Below are positions 12,553 through 22,090 of a stretch of 64,000 nt of DNA, piece after piece; position 1 is the stretch's first letter, and the number at the start of each line of letters is the position of its first letter. The stretch covers positions 17,441 through 81,440 of the forward strand of contig CAJNDS010002330.1 in assembly GCA_905221605.1 (NCBI GenBank), in the 5' to 3' direction. Below the pieces are notes generated by a model. That model was given only the letters and a program-made list of their open reading frames with translations. It searched no databases and was not told where the DNA came from. The position numbers and the translations under genes are program-made. The stretch is from Symbiodinium natans. Its lineage: Eukaryota; Sar; Dinophyceae; Suessiales; Symbiodiniaceae.

Positions 12553-13072
12553 GGTTTTACCTACACCGCCCCTACGGCGAACCTACCTACACCGCCACTA
12601 CGGCGAACCTGCCTACACCGCCACTACGGCGAACCTCCCTACACCGCCCCTACGGCGAACCTACCTACACCGCCACTACGGCGAACCAACCTACACCGCC
12701 ACTACGGCGAACCAACCTACACCGCCCCTACGGCGAACCAACCTACACCGCCACTACGGCGAACCAACCTACACCGCCACTACGGCGAACCAACCTACAC
12801 CGCCACTACGGCGAACCAACCTACACCGCCACTACGGCGAACCAACCTACACCGCCACTACGGCGAACCAACCTACACCGCCACTACGGCGAACCAACCT
12901 ACACCGCCACTACGGGCGCCACTACGGCGAACCTCCCTACACCGCCACTACGGCGAACCAACCTACACCGCCACTACGGCGAACCAACCTACACCGCCAC
13001 TACGGCGAACCAACCTACACCGCCACTATGGCGAACCAACCTACACCGCCACTATGGCGAACCAACCTACAA
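12553..13072. repeat. 26-bp minisatellite, ~20 copies
   Basis: The unit is about CCTACACCGCCACTACGGCG plus AACCAA, tandem and almost perfect, with a few variants (AACCTG/AACCTC junctions, chimeric unit at about 12915). Each unit contains CGCC-actac-GGCG, able to form a small hairpin. Because 26 is not a multiple of three, all plus frames are open by accident. Related copies occur at 15524-15560 and 18085-18700. Confidence 0.95.
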
Positions 13073-13078
13073 AAGAGC

Positions 13079-13172
13079 AAGGATTCCTTTCCGTAGAGAG
13101 AATGAGAGAGGATCAGAGAGAATCAATTAGGATTCCTTTCCTTAGAGAGAATTAGAGAGGATCAGAGAGAAA
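13079..13172. repeat. Two ~50-bp direct repeats after the minisatellite
   Basis: Two tandem copies of aggattcctttcc-(g/t)tagagagaat-(g/t)agagaggatcagagagaa adjoin the 26-bp array. Confidence 0.8.
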
Positions 13173-13439
13173 AACGGACCCCGCCAAGGCTTTATTATTG
13201 CGGCCGGGACACCTGGCGTACTTTAATATTAGGGGCTTTAGTAATAATACTAGGTCAACATTACACCGGATGAACGGCAATAGCGTCCTTGAACGCAGAG
13301 CAGCCAGGGCACAGAGCAACCTTCCAGTTGCTGTCGATTCTCGATCGGATCCTGAAAAAGGAATGGCAGACGACGAAGACTGAACCGGGCAGAAGCGCTC
13401 CTCATCGCCACGTTGGAGCTCGCACACGAGCAAGCACTC

Positions 13440-13968
13440 CTGCTCGTGTGTGGAGCACGAACGAACGAACAAACCGACCCGGTGGCCTCGAGAAGCCGTC
13501 CATCCCCAACACGACGGTTCAGCAGCTCCACGGCCTGCAAAACGTGCATCTGAAGAGACCATGCGTGCCACCTCATGCCACCACCGAATAAGACCCTGCA
13601 AGCACAAATGCAGCGAAGGGCCTTGGCCACGTTCTCTTTCTGCTTGAGCTTTACCAGGAGCACGCCTTCCTGCAGAAGCGATAGCTGCAAGGCCCCTGCA
13701 GTTCTGCCGGGTCTTGTTTGATGTACCATGAACCTCAAAGTAGCAAGCCGAAGACGCGCCTCCCTCTGGAATTCCAGGGATGCCACGCCACCCAACGTGG
13801 CAAAAAGCACGTGCACCTGCTCACAGGTGTGAGTCTTGTCAAGGCGAGGCAATCGCAAAGACCCCTCTCCTGCTCATCCGTCCAGCTTTCGGGGAATCCT
13901 TGAAGTCGCAGTCCTGGAGCATCTGTCGCCTTTGCGGCATGCGCGAGATTTTGCCCTAAAACCTAAGC
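13440..13968 (-). CDS. RNA-recognition-motif (RRM) protein, partial model
   Basis: On the minus strand, QNLAHAAKATDAPGLRLQGF then PESWTDEQ is read from about 13962 to 13874 (acceptor TTTTAG). After a 53-nt intron (about 13821-13873) it continues VHVLFATLGGVASLEFQRE then ARLRLATLRF. A further exon from about 13527 reads AVELLNRRVGDGRLLEA. Together these give beta1 (LRLQGFP), alpha1, beta2/beta3 and a helix 2 (AVELLN..VGDG) as in RRM domains. The first intron is flanked by an 8-bp direct repeat (TGAGCAGG) and has a GA 5' end. The boundary of the second intron (roughly 13760-13528) is not fixed; that region is also open in frame. RNA binding is inferred from the fold. It may belong to the same gene as the Glu/Ala exons upstream. 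Confidence 0.5.
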
Positions 13969-13999
13969 CCTGCCTCTTTCAGTGCCTCCCTCTGAGGCT

Positions 14000-14690
14000 G
14001 TTTTTGCGGGGTGCGCGCGTGAAATGTCCCCGACGCCTCTTCCAGTGCTTCCTTCTGGGCCTCCTTGGCCTCCGCAGATGTGTAGCAGTTTAGGCTTTAG
14101 AGTTGGCGCTTCAGGGTTTACGGGGTGCAGAGAACACAAAGCCTCCGTAACCCTTAAGCCTTTCATCCCTCCCCTCCGCCCAGCGCCCTGCGTCCCGCCA
14201 GCCTGTGCGAATGCTTCCCCCTCGGCCTCGTCGGCCTCCGCAATCGTATGGGTTTAGGGTTTAGGGAGGAGGCCCAGAGAGCAAATTGAGCACGCTGGGC
14301 TGAGCAAATTGAGCACGCTGCACCGAGCCTAAAAAGCCTTTCCTAAATCCCTCCCCTCCGCCCGACGCCCTGCGTCCCGCCAGCCTCTGCGAATGCCCCC
14401 CCCTCGGCCTCGTCGGGTTGAGGCCCAGTGAGCACGCTGGGCTGAGCCTTGGCCCTAAACAGTGGCCCTAAACATCCCCCAGCCTCTTTCAGCGCTTGCC
14501 CCTGGGCCTCCTCGGCCTCCGCAGGTGTGCAGCAGTTTAGGGCCATGATTAGGGGCAAGTCGTTGGCCGGGTGCTTGATCGAAACTATGCTTGTCAGAAG
14601 CACACGGGAGAAACGTAAGAATGAACAGGGAAATCTCTCCTCCTCGTCATCCAAATCGACCACGCTTGGCTTTTGCTTTTCTTCTGGCTC
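14000..14690 (-). CDS. Repeated Glu/Ala-rich exons, unknown protein
   Basis: At least three short minus-strand segments are near-copies of each other. 14525-14480 reads AEAEEAQGQALKEAGG, 14245-14175 reads EADEAEGEAFAQAGGTQG, and 14075-14025 reads SAEAKEAQKEALEEA, with a decayed fourth (DEAEGGAFAEAGGTQG) near 14430-14350. They are separated by CCCTAAA-like or repeated non-coding sequence (aaattgagcacgctg). Further upstream, 14690-14645 reads PEEKQKPSVVDLDDEEE. The pattern suggests tandem duplication of one exon. Helical, charged; no known domain. Confidence 0.4.
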
Positions 14691-14701
14691 CTAACAGAAT
14701 T

Positions 14702-15300
14702 TTATTTACAGTGAGTGCAAAGAACTGCCCTGAATAATGACAAAGACATGGCAGAGGTCCGGAGAATCGGAGATTTCATCATCTTCATGTCCATCATCTT
14801 CATGTCTTTCATGGTCCTGACACATGGTTTGTCGGCTAAACGGCAAGACCAAACACATATTTGTGGTTCAGAAACAAGCAGGCCACCAGCTGGGTCGCCG
14901 ACGTGACGGTCCTGCCGAATCTTCTGCTGAAAGCGCCATGCACCGAGGGGACATACACGGGGCGAGTTGAGGCCGCTCCGCCCAGCGTCAGACATGCAGC
15001 GGGTGACCCACCACACGGAGGTCTGGGGAACAAGCGCGCGAGCTTGGCGTATGTCAGATTCTCTGACCTCGTCAAACACAACTATGTTTCTTGCATTCTC
15101 CAGATCTCAACTGGGCTTGCAGCAACAGCGCTGTCTCCCGCAGAAACCTCGCAAGCCGCAGCAAAAGTCATGTCTGCAGCTTGACAAGGTACAAGGCAAA
15201 AGAGAGCAAGCCTGAAAAGCAGCTGCAGAATCCTCCAGTCGCTGCAAAACAAGAGAGCCTGCCAGAATGTTTCAGAAAAATGTGAGATGTCGCGTGCCAT
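14702..15300 (-). CDS. Possible exon(s), weakly BRCT-like
   Basis: From about 15106 the minus strand reads NARNIVVFDEVRESDIRQAR then ALVPQTSVWWVTRCMSDAGR, a spacing that recalls the second half of a BRCT domain (hydrophobic strand, AR..., VxxxW...C). Upstream, 15190-15082 reads ADMTFAAACEVSAGDSAVAA. Other frames are also open here, so the call is weak. Confidence 0.25.
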
Positions 15301-15523
15301 ACACCCGGCCTTTCAGCACATGGAGAAAGCCAGGCCCATGCAGGAGCGCGAGCTCACCTGCAACGGAAGGAAATGAGAGATGGCGATGAGGAAAGCAGAC
15401 ACAAGCCTGAGTGCTGCAGCGTGAGCACTTGAGGGGAAAGCGCAGGCATGCGCTGCCAAGCCGCTGCCACTTGGAGCCACAACGAAGCCACGGAAAACGA
15501 ACGGATATGAGAGGACCTTCTGC

Positions 15524-15560
15524 GAACCTACACCGCCACTACGGCGAACCGCCATTAAAG
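15524..15560. repeat. Isolated copy of the 26-bp minisatellite unit
   Basis: One complete unit (aacctacaccgccactacgg) and a diverged second unit (cgaaccgccattaaagcg) sit alone here, 2.4 kb from the main array. Confidence 0.85.
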
Positions 15561-16015
15561 CGAACCTACACCCATATACATGTATTGCACACCTCACTAA
15601 TTCCTCACCATAGAGTGTCACATCCTCCGTTTTGCTCTGGGACGCGCAGGCAAAGTCTCGTGCTCGCAGAACTGGCAGCGAACCGCCCTACCAAAAGCAA
15701 CTGCATCACAAAGCCCCTAAGCCTCTAGCCTCTAGCCCTAAAGAACCAAAAAACATGTCTAAATGCAAGTCTTGCCCTAGCCCTAAAGCTGCACTGGCCC
15801 CAACATCTGCAGGCGGAGTTTGTCAGTCGGCTCTTCTACAAGAGGGGCACGCACTTACTGCGCTCCCCGTGCCTTAGCACGCTGCCGAAGGCTTCGATGG
15901 ATTTTGGGGCCTCGAGGTACTCAAAGACCCTCACTGCCCATGGGGCCCATGGCCACACTTTTTGCAGCACAGCCGAACCCGGAGACTCCAACAGGTAACA
16001 TGTAAATGACAGCAA
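15560..16015. other. No gene recognised
   Basis: Mixed sequence with a few CCCTAAA words (15715-15790). Short frames are open on both strands but none has a recognisable motif. Confidence 0.4.
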
Positions 16016-16039
16016 CCATAACCCTATCTCCTTACTTGA

Positions 16040-16320
16040 ATGACTGAGGGTTCGGGGTTTAGGGTTTAGGGTTGAGGGATTATAGGGTTTTTTAGGGTTT
16101 AGGGTTTGGTGTATATTGGAGACTCTAGCCAGCCGAGCCTGGGCAGCCTCGGATCGGGAGTCTCACTGCTGGGGTGCGGCGCACCTCGCGACGGTTTAGG
16201 GTTTAGGGTTTAGGGTTTAGGGTTTAGGGTTTAGGGTTTAGGGTTTAGGGTTTAGGGTTTAGGGTTTAGGGTTTGGGGTTTGGGGCTTGGGGCTTGGGGC
16301 TTGAGGGGTTTCGGGTGTGG
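16040..16320 (+). repeat. Telomere-like TTTAGGG array
   Basis: Degenerate units occur from 16040. A near-perfect run of about ten TTTAGGG units at 16193-16272 grades into TTTGGGG and CTTGGGG variants. Interstitial, not terminal. Confidence 0.9.
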
Positions 16321-16639
16321 GGTCGGGCTTGCAGTAGAGCTTTACTGCGCTCCCCGTAGGAGTTGCTGGCACTGTTGTTGCCACCGTTTGATACCTCTCC
16401 TACTTGGGTTTTGTGTTTAGGCTCCTCATATAGAAACGAAAGAAACTCGCCCTCAGCTTCGACCTGTGCTTGGCCCTAAACTATCATGGAGGGTTCATCC
16501 GTTCATGTGTGTGCCCTAATTCTGAGGGCGGCGCAGATAGCCGTGGAGGCACGACACGCAGCGGAGGTGCCGGCAGAGGCGGCATAGGCGGGTGGTCTGG
16601 CCGCGCTGCGACCTGTGCTCCGAACGCAAATGCTGGAAG

Positions 16640-16945
16640 ATAGGTCTACAAAGTAGCCCCCTATCATAGACGTCGATAGACCCTATAGAGACCCCTATGG
16701 TTTTGGGATAGGGTCCTATTCCCTGAGCCTTCCCCGTCCGTGGTGGGACCCTTTTTTTCGGACCTGTCCGTTTATGCATTGACACCTATGCGTAGGCCCT
16801 ATGCCTTTTCCAATAGACCCCTATGCATAGACCCTATCCCAACCTATACCACCCCCCTATGCGGCATAGACCCCTGTCCATTTTTGATAGGCCCCTACCC
16901 CCCTCCGGATAGACCCTATCCACAAACCCATAGACCCCTATGGTA
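16640..16945. repeat. Dispersed ATAGACCCCTAT motif cluster
   Basis: About ten copies of (A)TAGACCC(C)TAT(CC/GCA) at irregular spacing. The same motif in reverse complement fills 17480-17720, so the two clusters are in inverted orientation about 0.6 kb apart. Confidence 0.75.
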
Positions 16946-17084
16946 ACAAATGTATCACTTGTGCTCGAGCGAGAGTTTAGGGTGTAGGGTTTTTGTAGGG
17001 TTTTGGGGGGGTTCAGAGTTTAGGGGTTTTTAGGGTTTAGGATTTCTTGTTCAGGCCTCAGAGCTTTTTAGGCTTAGGTTTTAC

Positions 17085-17455
17085 GGTTCTTTAGGGATTA
17101 GGGTTTCTTAGGGGTTCTTTAGGGTTTAGGTTTTTTTGCGTTTAGGGCTGGATTTAGGGTTCAGGGTTTTTAGGGATTAGGGTTTCTTTTTGGGTTTCGG
17201 GATTAGGGTTTTTTAGGGCTCAGGCTTAGGGCTTAGGGTTTAGGGTGTAGGGACTCAGGGTTTAGGGTTTACAGTTTTTTTGGATTAGGGTTTCTTAGGG
17301 GTTCTTTAGGGTTTAGGGTTTTTTTGGGGTTTAGGGCTGGATTTAGGGTTTAGGGTTTTTAGGGATTAGGGTTTCTTTTTTGGGTTTCGGGATTAGGGTT
17401 TTTTAGGGCTCAGGCTTAGGGCTTAGGGTTTAGGGTGTAGGCACTCAGGGCTTAG
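17085..17455. repeat. Tandem duplication (~190 bp) of degenerate TTTAGGG DNA
   Basis: The block at about 17091-17263 (attagggtttcttaggggtt ... gtgtagggactcaggg) is repeated almost exactly at 17283-17451. Flanking DNA from 16975 is also TTTAGGG-derived. Confidence 0.75.
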
Positions 17456-17479
17456 GGTATAGTTGTGAGGCGACGAAGG

Positions 17480-17720
17480 AAGGGACGGATAGGGCCCTAT
17501 CGGAAAGGGATAGGGGTCTATGCCACGGATAGGGGTCTAGGTCCGGGCGACAGCCCCCTGTATATAGACCCCTATCCTTTCCGGACAGGGGCCTATGCAT
17601 AGGTACCTATTGACATCGGGGAGACCCCTGGGGATAGGGGTCTATCGCCTGGGGGTAGGGGGGTACGGATACGGACCTATCCTGATTGCGAAGACCCCTA
17701 TCCAATAGGTACCTATCCAA
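17480..17720. repeat. ATAGGGGTCTAT motif cluster (inverse of 16640-16945)
   Basis: Repeated GGATAGGGGTCTAT-like words, the reverse complement of the cluster at 16640-16945, including TAGGTACCTAT variants that are self-complementary. Confidence 0.7.
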
Positions 17721-18084
17721 AACAGATAGGCGGCTACTTTTTGAACTCATACTCAAATGCTGCGGGCCACGAACCCCACCTCGCCCCATAACACGTCTGC
17801 TAGCACCTACAAGACCAATACAGTCCCAGTTGCGGTCGACGGTGGCTGACGGTTTCTGCCTCCTCTTCGACCAGCGTACCGCTCTTGGCGCCACAACCAT
17901 GTTTGCATGGCGCCCAGAGCACGAAGCCTGGGTATTTCCAGTGTATTCTCGATTTGTTTATAAGGGGGGTGCATGGTCCCCAGTTCAGGTTCAGGGTTTA
18001 GGCTTCGGGGCTGCGCGTTGTTCGAAGTACCGCCGGTATGGGCAGGCTACCGAAACAGCCACTAAGGCAAACCACTCGATGGAC

Positions 18085-18705
18085 GTGGAGGCCCTACACC
18101 GCCACTACGGGGAAACCAGAACCTAGACCGCCGCTAGATGGTACTACGGCGAACCCACAACCTACACCGCCACTACGGCGAAACCGGAACCTACACCGCC
18201 ACTAAGGCGAACGCAGAACCTACTCCGCCGCTACATGGAGATAGAGAACCTGCACCGCCACTACGGCGAAACCAGAACCTGCACCGCCGCTCGATGGACG
18301 TGGAGGCCCTACACCGCCACTACGGCGAAACCAGAACCTACACCGCCGCTAGATGGCACGAGTTGGCCATGACCATTACTACGGCGAACCCACAAGCTAC
18401 ATCGCCACTACGGCGAAACCAGAGCCTACACCGCCACTAAGGCGAACCCAGAACCTACACCGCCGCTACATGGAGACAGAGAACCTACCCGCCACTACGG
18501 CGAAACCAGAACCTGCACCGCCGCTCGATGGACGTGGAGGCCCTACACCGCCACTACGGCGAAACCAGAACCTAGACCGCCGCTAGATGGGACGAGTTGG
18601 CCATGACCTCTACTACGGCGAACCCACAACCTACACCGCCACTACGGCGAAACCAGAACCTACACCGCCACTAAGGCGAACCCAGAACCTACACTGCACT
18701 ACGGC
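18085..18705. repeat. Diverged 26-29-bp minisatellite family
   Basis: The core CCTACACCGCCACTACGGCG is followed by AAACCAGAA in most units, interrupted by longer inserts (gctagatgg..., gctcgatggacgtggaggcc) that themselves recur, giving a higher-order repeat of roughly 240 bp. It has the same core as 12553-13072. Confidence 0.9.
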
Positions 18706-19600
18706 CTTGAAGGTGGGTTTAGGGTTTCGGCTTAGAGTTGAAGGTGTCATGTTTCAGGGTTTAGAGTGTGTTTATAGTTCCGCGCGAAGCCCTAAAGCCA
18801 GGACCCTGCATAAACCCTACCGGCCGAACACACTTCGAGTAGGAGCTCCACTCTTGGGTGGTTATCCGAAGCCCTGAATGCTAAGCCCTATAAACCCTGA
18901 ACCTTGCCAGGACACAAGGCCGACGCCCAAGGAGGCTCTCGGCTGCCGGCAGCTCAGTGTCGGCCCTCGAACCCGAATGCCCGCCTGGTCCGTTAAAGGG
19001 ACGGCCAGCAGGGCGGAGAGCAGACGGGGTGAGAGTAAGGGGAGGGGGGCCGTGTCTCGGGTAGGATTGGGTAGGGTAGGGTCGGGAAGGGGAAAGTGCA
19101 GGGCAAGAGAGGGGGGGGTGAAATAAAACAGGGCACCCAATTCTACTTTGTAGGAGGCATTGAAGAGGGATCGCACCCAGCCCCACTTGAAGAAAAGGGT
19201 TTGAGGTTTCAGGTTTAGGTTTCGGAATCAGGGCCCAAGTCTTGGTCCCAGCGTCGCCAGAACCCTAAACCTAAACCCTAAACAACTACTACCCCCACAG
19301 CCCCCCGCCCGGTGCATGCTCCGACCTGCGAGCAGGAGTTGGAGGGAGTTGGCTGCGTGCCCTTCCCCTTACGTTCAGTGCCTCGCGCAAGAGAACTCTT
19401 CGAGTTTTTGAGGTTTGGGGTTAGGGGTTTAGGCTCTAGGGTTGAGGGGTTGCGGGTCTGCCGGTTTAGAGGTTTGGGCTTTAGGGTATAGGGGCTGAGG
19501 GCTTCAGGGGTTAACCCTGACAAGGCCACCCTCAGTAGCAGGCAGCCACCCTGAACGCGAACCCTACCAAACTTCGCGAAAGCATTTTGGGTTTATGGTG
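18705..19600. other. No gene recognised; telomere-like words
   Basis: Several short TTTAGGG/CCCTAAA tracts (18717-18770, 19198-19285, 19405-19500) lie in GC-rich sequence. No domain was recognised on either strand. Confidence 0.4.
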
Positions 19601-19605
19601 TGCGC

Positions 19606-20013
19606 CGGGTGTGCGCGGGGTGTGCGCGGGGTGTGCGCGGGGTGTGCGCGGGGTGTGCGCGGGGTGTGCGCATGGTGTGCGCGGGGTGTGCGCGGAGTGT
19701 GCGCATGGTGTGCGCGGAGTGTGCGCATGGTGTGCGCGGAGTGCGCGCATGGTGTGCGCGGAGTGTGGGTGTGCGCGGGGTGCGCGCATGGTGTGCGCGG
19801 GGTGTGCGCGGGGTCTGCGCGGGGTGTGCGCGGGGTGTGCGCGGAGTGTGGGTGTGCGCGGGGTGTGCGCATGGTGTGCGCGGGGTGTGCGCGGGGTGTG
19901 CGCGGGGTGTGCGCGGGGTGTGCGCGGGGTGTGCGTGGGGTGTGCGCGGGGTGTGCGCGGGGTGTGCACGGGGTGTGCGCATGGTGTGCGCGGGGTGTGC
20001 GCGGAGTGTGGGT
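19606..20013. repeat. 11-bp minisatellite GTGTGCGCGGG, ~37 units
   Basis: Tandem GTGTGCGCGGG with ATGGTGTGCGC and GAGTGTGGGT variants. Each unit has a nine-base alternating purine-pyrimidine run (GTGTGCGCG), favourable to Z-DNA. All three plus frames and the minus frames stay open purely because of the repeat. Confidence 0.97.
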
Positions 20014-20023
20014 ATAGATGTAT

Positions 20024-20090
20024 AAACCTAAACCCCTAAACCCCTAAACCCCTAAACCCCTAAACCCCTAAACCCCAAACCCTAAAGCTC
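20024..20090 (-). repeat. CCCCTAAA array
   Basis: About seven units of CCCCTAAA, an eight-base variant of the telomere-like repeat, directly after the 11-bp array. Confidence 0.85.
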
Positions 20091-20560
20091 GCCTTCTGTG
20101 GCTTGCAGCTGCCCTCCCTACACTATACCTAGGCCCAAGAATGGCCAAGGAATAAACAGGGCGCCCTTTCTGGTTTAAAGGGGCTTATGGGGGAACTCAA
20201 GCCCTAAAAACACGGAATCAGGGCCTACTCTGGGTCCTAGATGACGAGACCCCTAGTTCACGTGTAACATGTAGACGAATCATTAGTAGATGGTTAAGCT
20301 CTTTGAGGTAAAGTGAACCAACACCGCTTCACCCGCAACCCCTGCCGCCTGGCGCTTCTGGTGTTCCGGGCGCCTCCTGTCGGTGCAGGGTTAATGTCTC
20401 TACAAAAAATACCTGGCCCCACTCCCTCCCCCTCCCCCTCCCCTCCCCCCCTCAAGCGCTTTCTTAGAACATCAGCCTGTCTGAGGTACTGAGGGCCCTC
20501 CACAATCCCTTCAAGGGCATATCTGGGGTCCTAATTCCCTCATTCCCTAAAGGCCCTAAA
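20090..20560. other. No gene recognised
   Basis: GC-rich mixed sequence with a polypyrimidine tract at 20420-20460; no recognisable coding signature. Confidence 0.4.
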
Positions 20561-20650
20561 GGCCCTAAACCCTAAACCTAACCCTAAACCCTAAACCCTA
20601 AACCCTAAACCCTAAACCCTAAACCCTAAACCCTAAACCCTAAACCCTAC
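20560..20650 (-). repeat. Telomere-like CCCTAAA array
   Basis: About eleven near-perfect CCCTAAA units read on the plus strand. Confidence 0.92.
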
Positions 20651-20764
20651 GAAGAACCAGCCAGAAGAATGCAGCCCATGGCCTGGGCTCTCAGAGCGCG
20701 CCTTGACGCTCGGCGAAGAGGCTGGGGCCTAACATCTGCTTGCATAAAGGCTTTTCAAGCATTT

Positions 20765-20880
20765 CCTACTTCGAGATATAATGTGATGAACCGCAATCCC
20801 TGCACAGCCTCCTTGGCAGGGTGTATGATGCTCCCGAAAATGCTCCGTGATGGCTCGGAGGCAGTGACCTGCAGCAGCAG
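20765..20880 (-). CDS. Possible isolated exon
   Basis: The minus strand reads VTASEPSRSIFGSIIHPAKE then AVQGLRFITLYLEVGNA after CTGCTGCTGCAG, a plausible acceptor next to CCCTAAA repeats (20881-20920). No family is recognised and no neighbouring exon was found. Confidence 0.22.
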
Positions 20881-21164
20881 GGTTTAGGGTTTAGGGTTTA
20901 GGCTTTAGTGTTTAGGGTTCCCCCAAAAAAACAACCATGAGCGTGCCTCCTAAGATCTTCAAAAGCCCGGTGGGCGTGGTTGCGAGTTCCAGGACGTTAA
21001 TGGCTTACATCTGGGTGTTGAGAGTTTAGGGCTCTTGGGATTCTGTAGCGATTACATCAGAGTTCACGGCTCACAGGTGCACTTTTCAGGTACATGCCCG
21101 CACCAGGAGCAAACTCCACATCCTTCTAGCGTGCCTCTACAGGCTCGAAACCCTAAACTCTCTT

Positions 21165-21580
21165 TCAGTGCTCGCGGTGTGCGCAGGGTGTGCGCGGGGT
21201 GTGCGCGGGGTGTGCGCGGGGTGTGCGCGGGGTGTGCGCGGGGTGTGCGCGGGGTGTGCGCGGGGTGTGCGCGGGTTGTGCGCGGGGTGTGCGCAGAGTG
21301 TGGGTGTGCGCGGGCCCTAAACCCTAGCGGTGGTGAGCTAAACCCTGAACCCTAAACCTTTCAGTGCTCGCGGTGTGCGCAGGGTGTGCGCGGGGTGTGC
21401 GCGGGGTGTGCGCGGGGTGTGCGCGGGGTGTGCGCGGGGTGTGCGCGGGGTGTGCGCGGGGTGTGCGCGGGGTGTGCGCGGGGTGTGCGCGGGTTGTGCG
21501 CGGGGTGTGCGCAGAGTGTGGGTGTGCGCGGGCCCTAAACCCTAGCGGTGGTGAGCTAAACCCTGAACCCTAAACCCTGA
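21165..21580. repeat. Duplicated block with 11-bp Z-prone array
   Basis: Two tandem blocks (about 21163-21358 and 21359-21578) each start tttcagtgctcgcggtgtgc, carry about 11 or 13 GTGTGCGCGGG units, and end cgcgggccctaaaccctagc with CCCTAAA words. They differ mainly in unit number. Confidence 0.92.
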
Positions 21581-21705
21581 ATCGCAAGACAGGTCCGAGG
21601 AGCTGTAGCTCAGCTGCTGGCGCCGATCAGCAGGGCACCATGCGATTAGCTGAGTGCACCTAAACCCTAATGGCCATGTTGGGGGGGGGGAGGGGTAGCA
21701 TCGTG

Positions 21706-21950
21706 CTGATAGGATCGTGTGAGCAAAGTCGTGAGGGGCAGCTGCTGATAGGATCGTGTGAGCAAAGTCGTGAGGGGCAGCTGCTGATAGGATCGTGTGA
21801 GCAAAGTCGTGAGGGGCAGCTGCTGATAGGATCGTGTGAGCAAAGTCGTGAGGGGCAGCTGCTGATAGGATCGTGTGAGCAAAGTCGTGAGGGGCAGCTG
21901 CTGATAGGATCGTGTGAGCAAAGTCGTGAGGGGCAGCTGCTGATAGGAGC
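21706..21950. repeat. 39-bp tandem repeat, ~6 copies
   Basis: The unit ctgataggatcgtgtgagca plus aagtcgtgaggggcagctg repeats without change. As 39 is a multiple of three, frames on both strands stay open and repeat every 13 residues (IGSCEQSREGQLL on plus, LTRSYQQLPLTTL on minus). Whether either is translated is unknown. Confidence 0.95.
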
Positions 21951-22090
21951 GCAGAAGCAAGCGGCGTAATTGTGCGTTTCTAGGTCGTAACTAACAGGTA
22001 AACGCCGTAACTGAGCAGGAGCGCAGAAGCAAGCGGCGTAACTGTGCGTTTCTAGGTCGTAACTAACAGGTAAACGCCGTAACTGAGCAC
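21947..22090. repeat. ~72-bp direct repeat, two copies
   Basis: gagcgcagaagcaagcggcg ... aaacgccgtaactgagca occurs at 21947 and again at 22019 with one substitution. It ends at the boundary of the AT-rich island. Confidence 0.92.

Noticed and set aside
12490-13155. Long open frames coding YTATTANQPTPPLRRTNLHRH-type repeats
   Set aside because: All three plus frames are open because of the 26-bp minisatellite; no codon signal beyond it.
16193-16272. A true chromosome end
   Set aside because: TTTAGGG arrays here are short, interstitial, in both orientations and flanked by genes on both sides.
19532-20039. Open frames rich in AHTPRTPR or VRGVCAGCA
   Set aside because: Translation of the 11-bp GTGTGCGCGGG array; open on both strands by repeat composition.
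21605-21660. tRNA-like A box (TAGCTCAGCTG)
   Set aside because: No B box (GGTTCGAxTCC) at the right distance and no cloverleaf stems around it.
21706-21950. CRISPR-like array
   Set aside because: The 39-bp units are directly tandem with no unique spacers, and the genome is eukaryotic.
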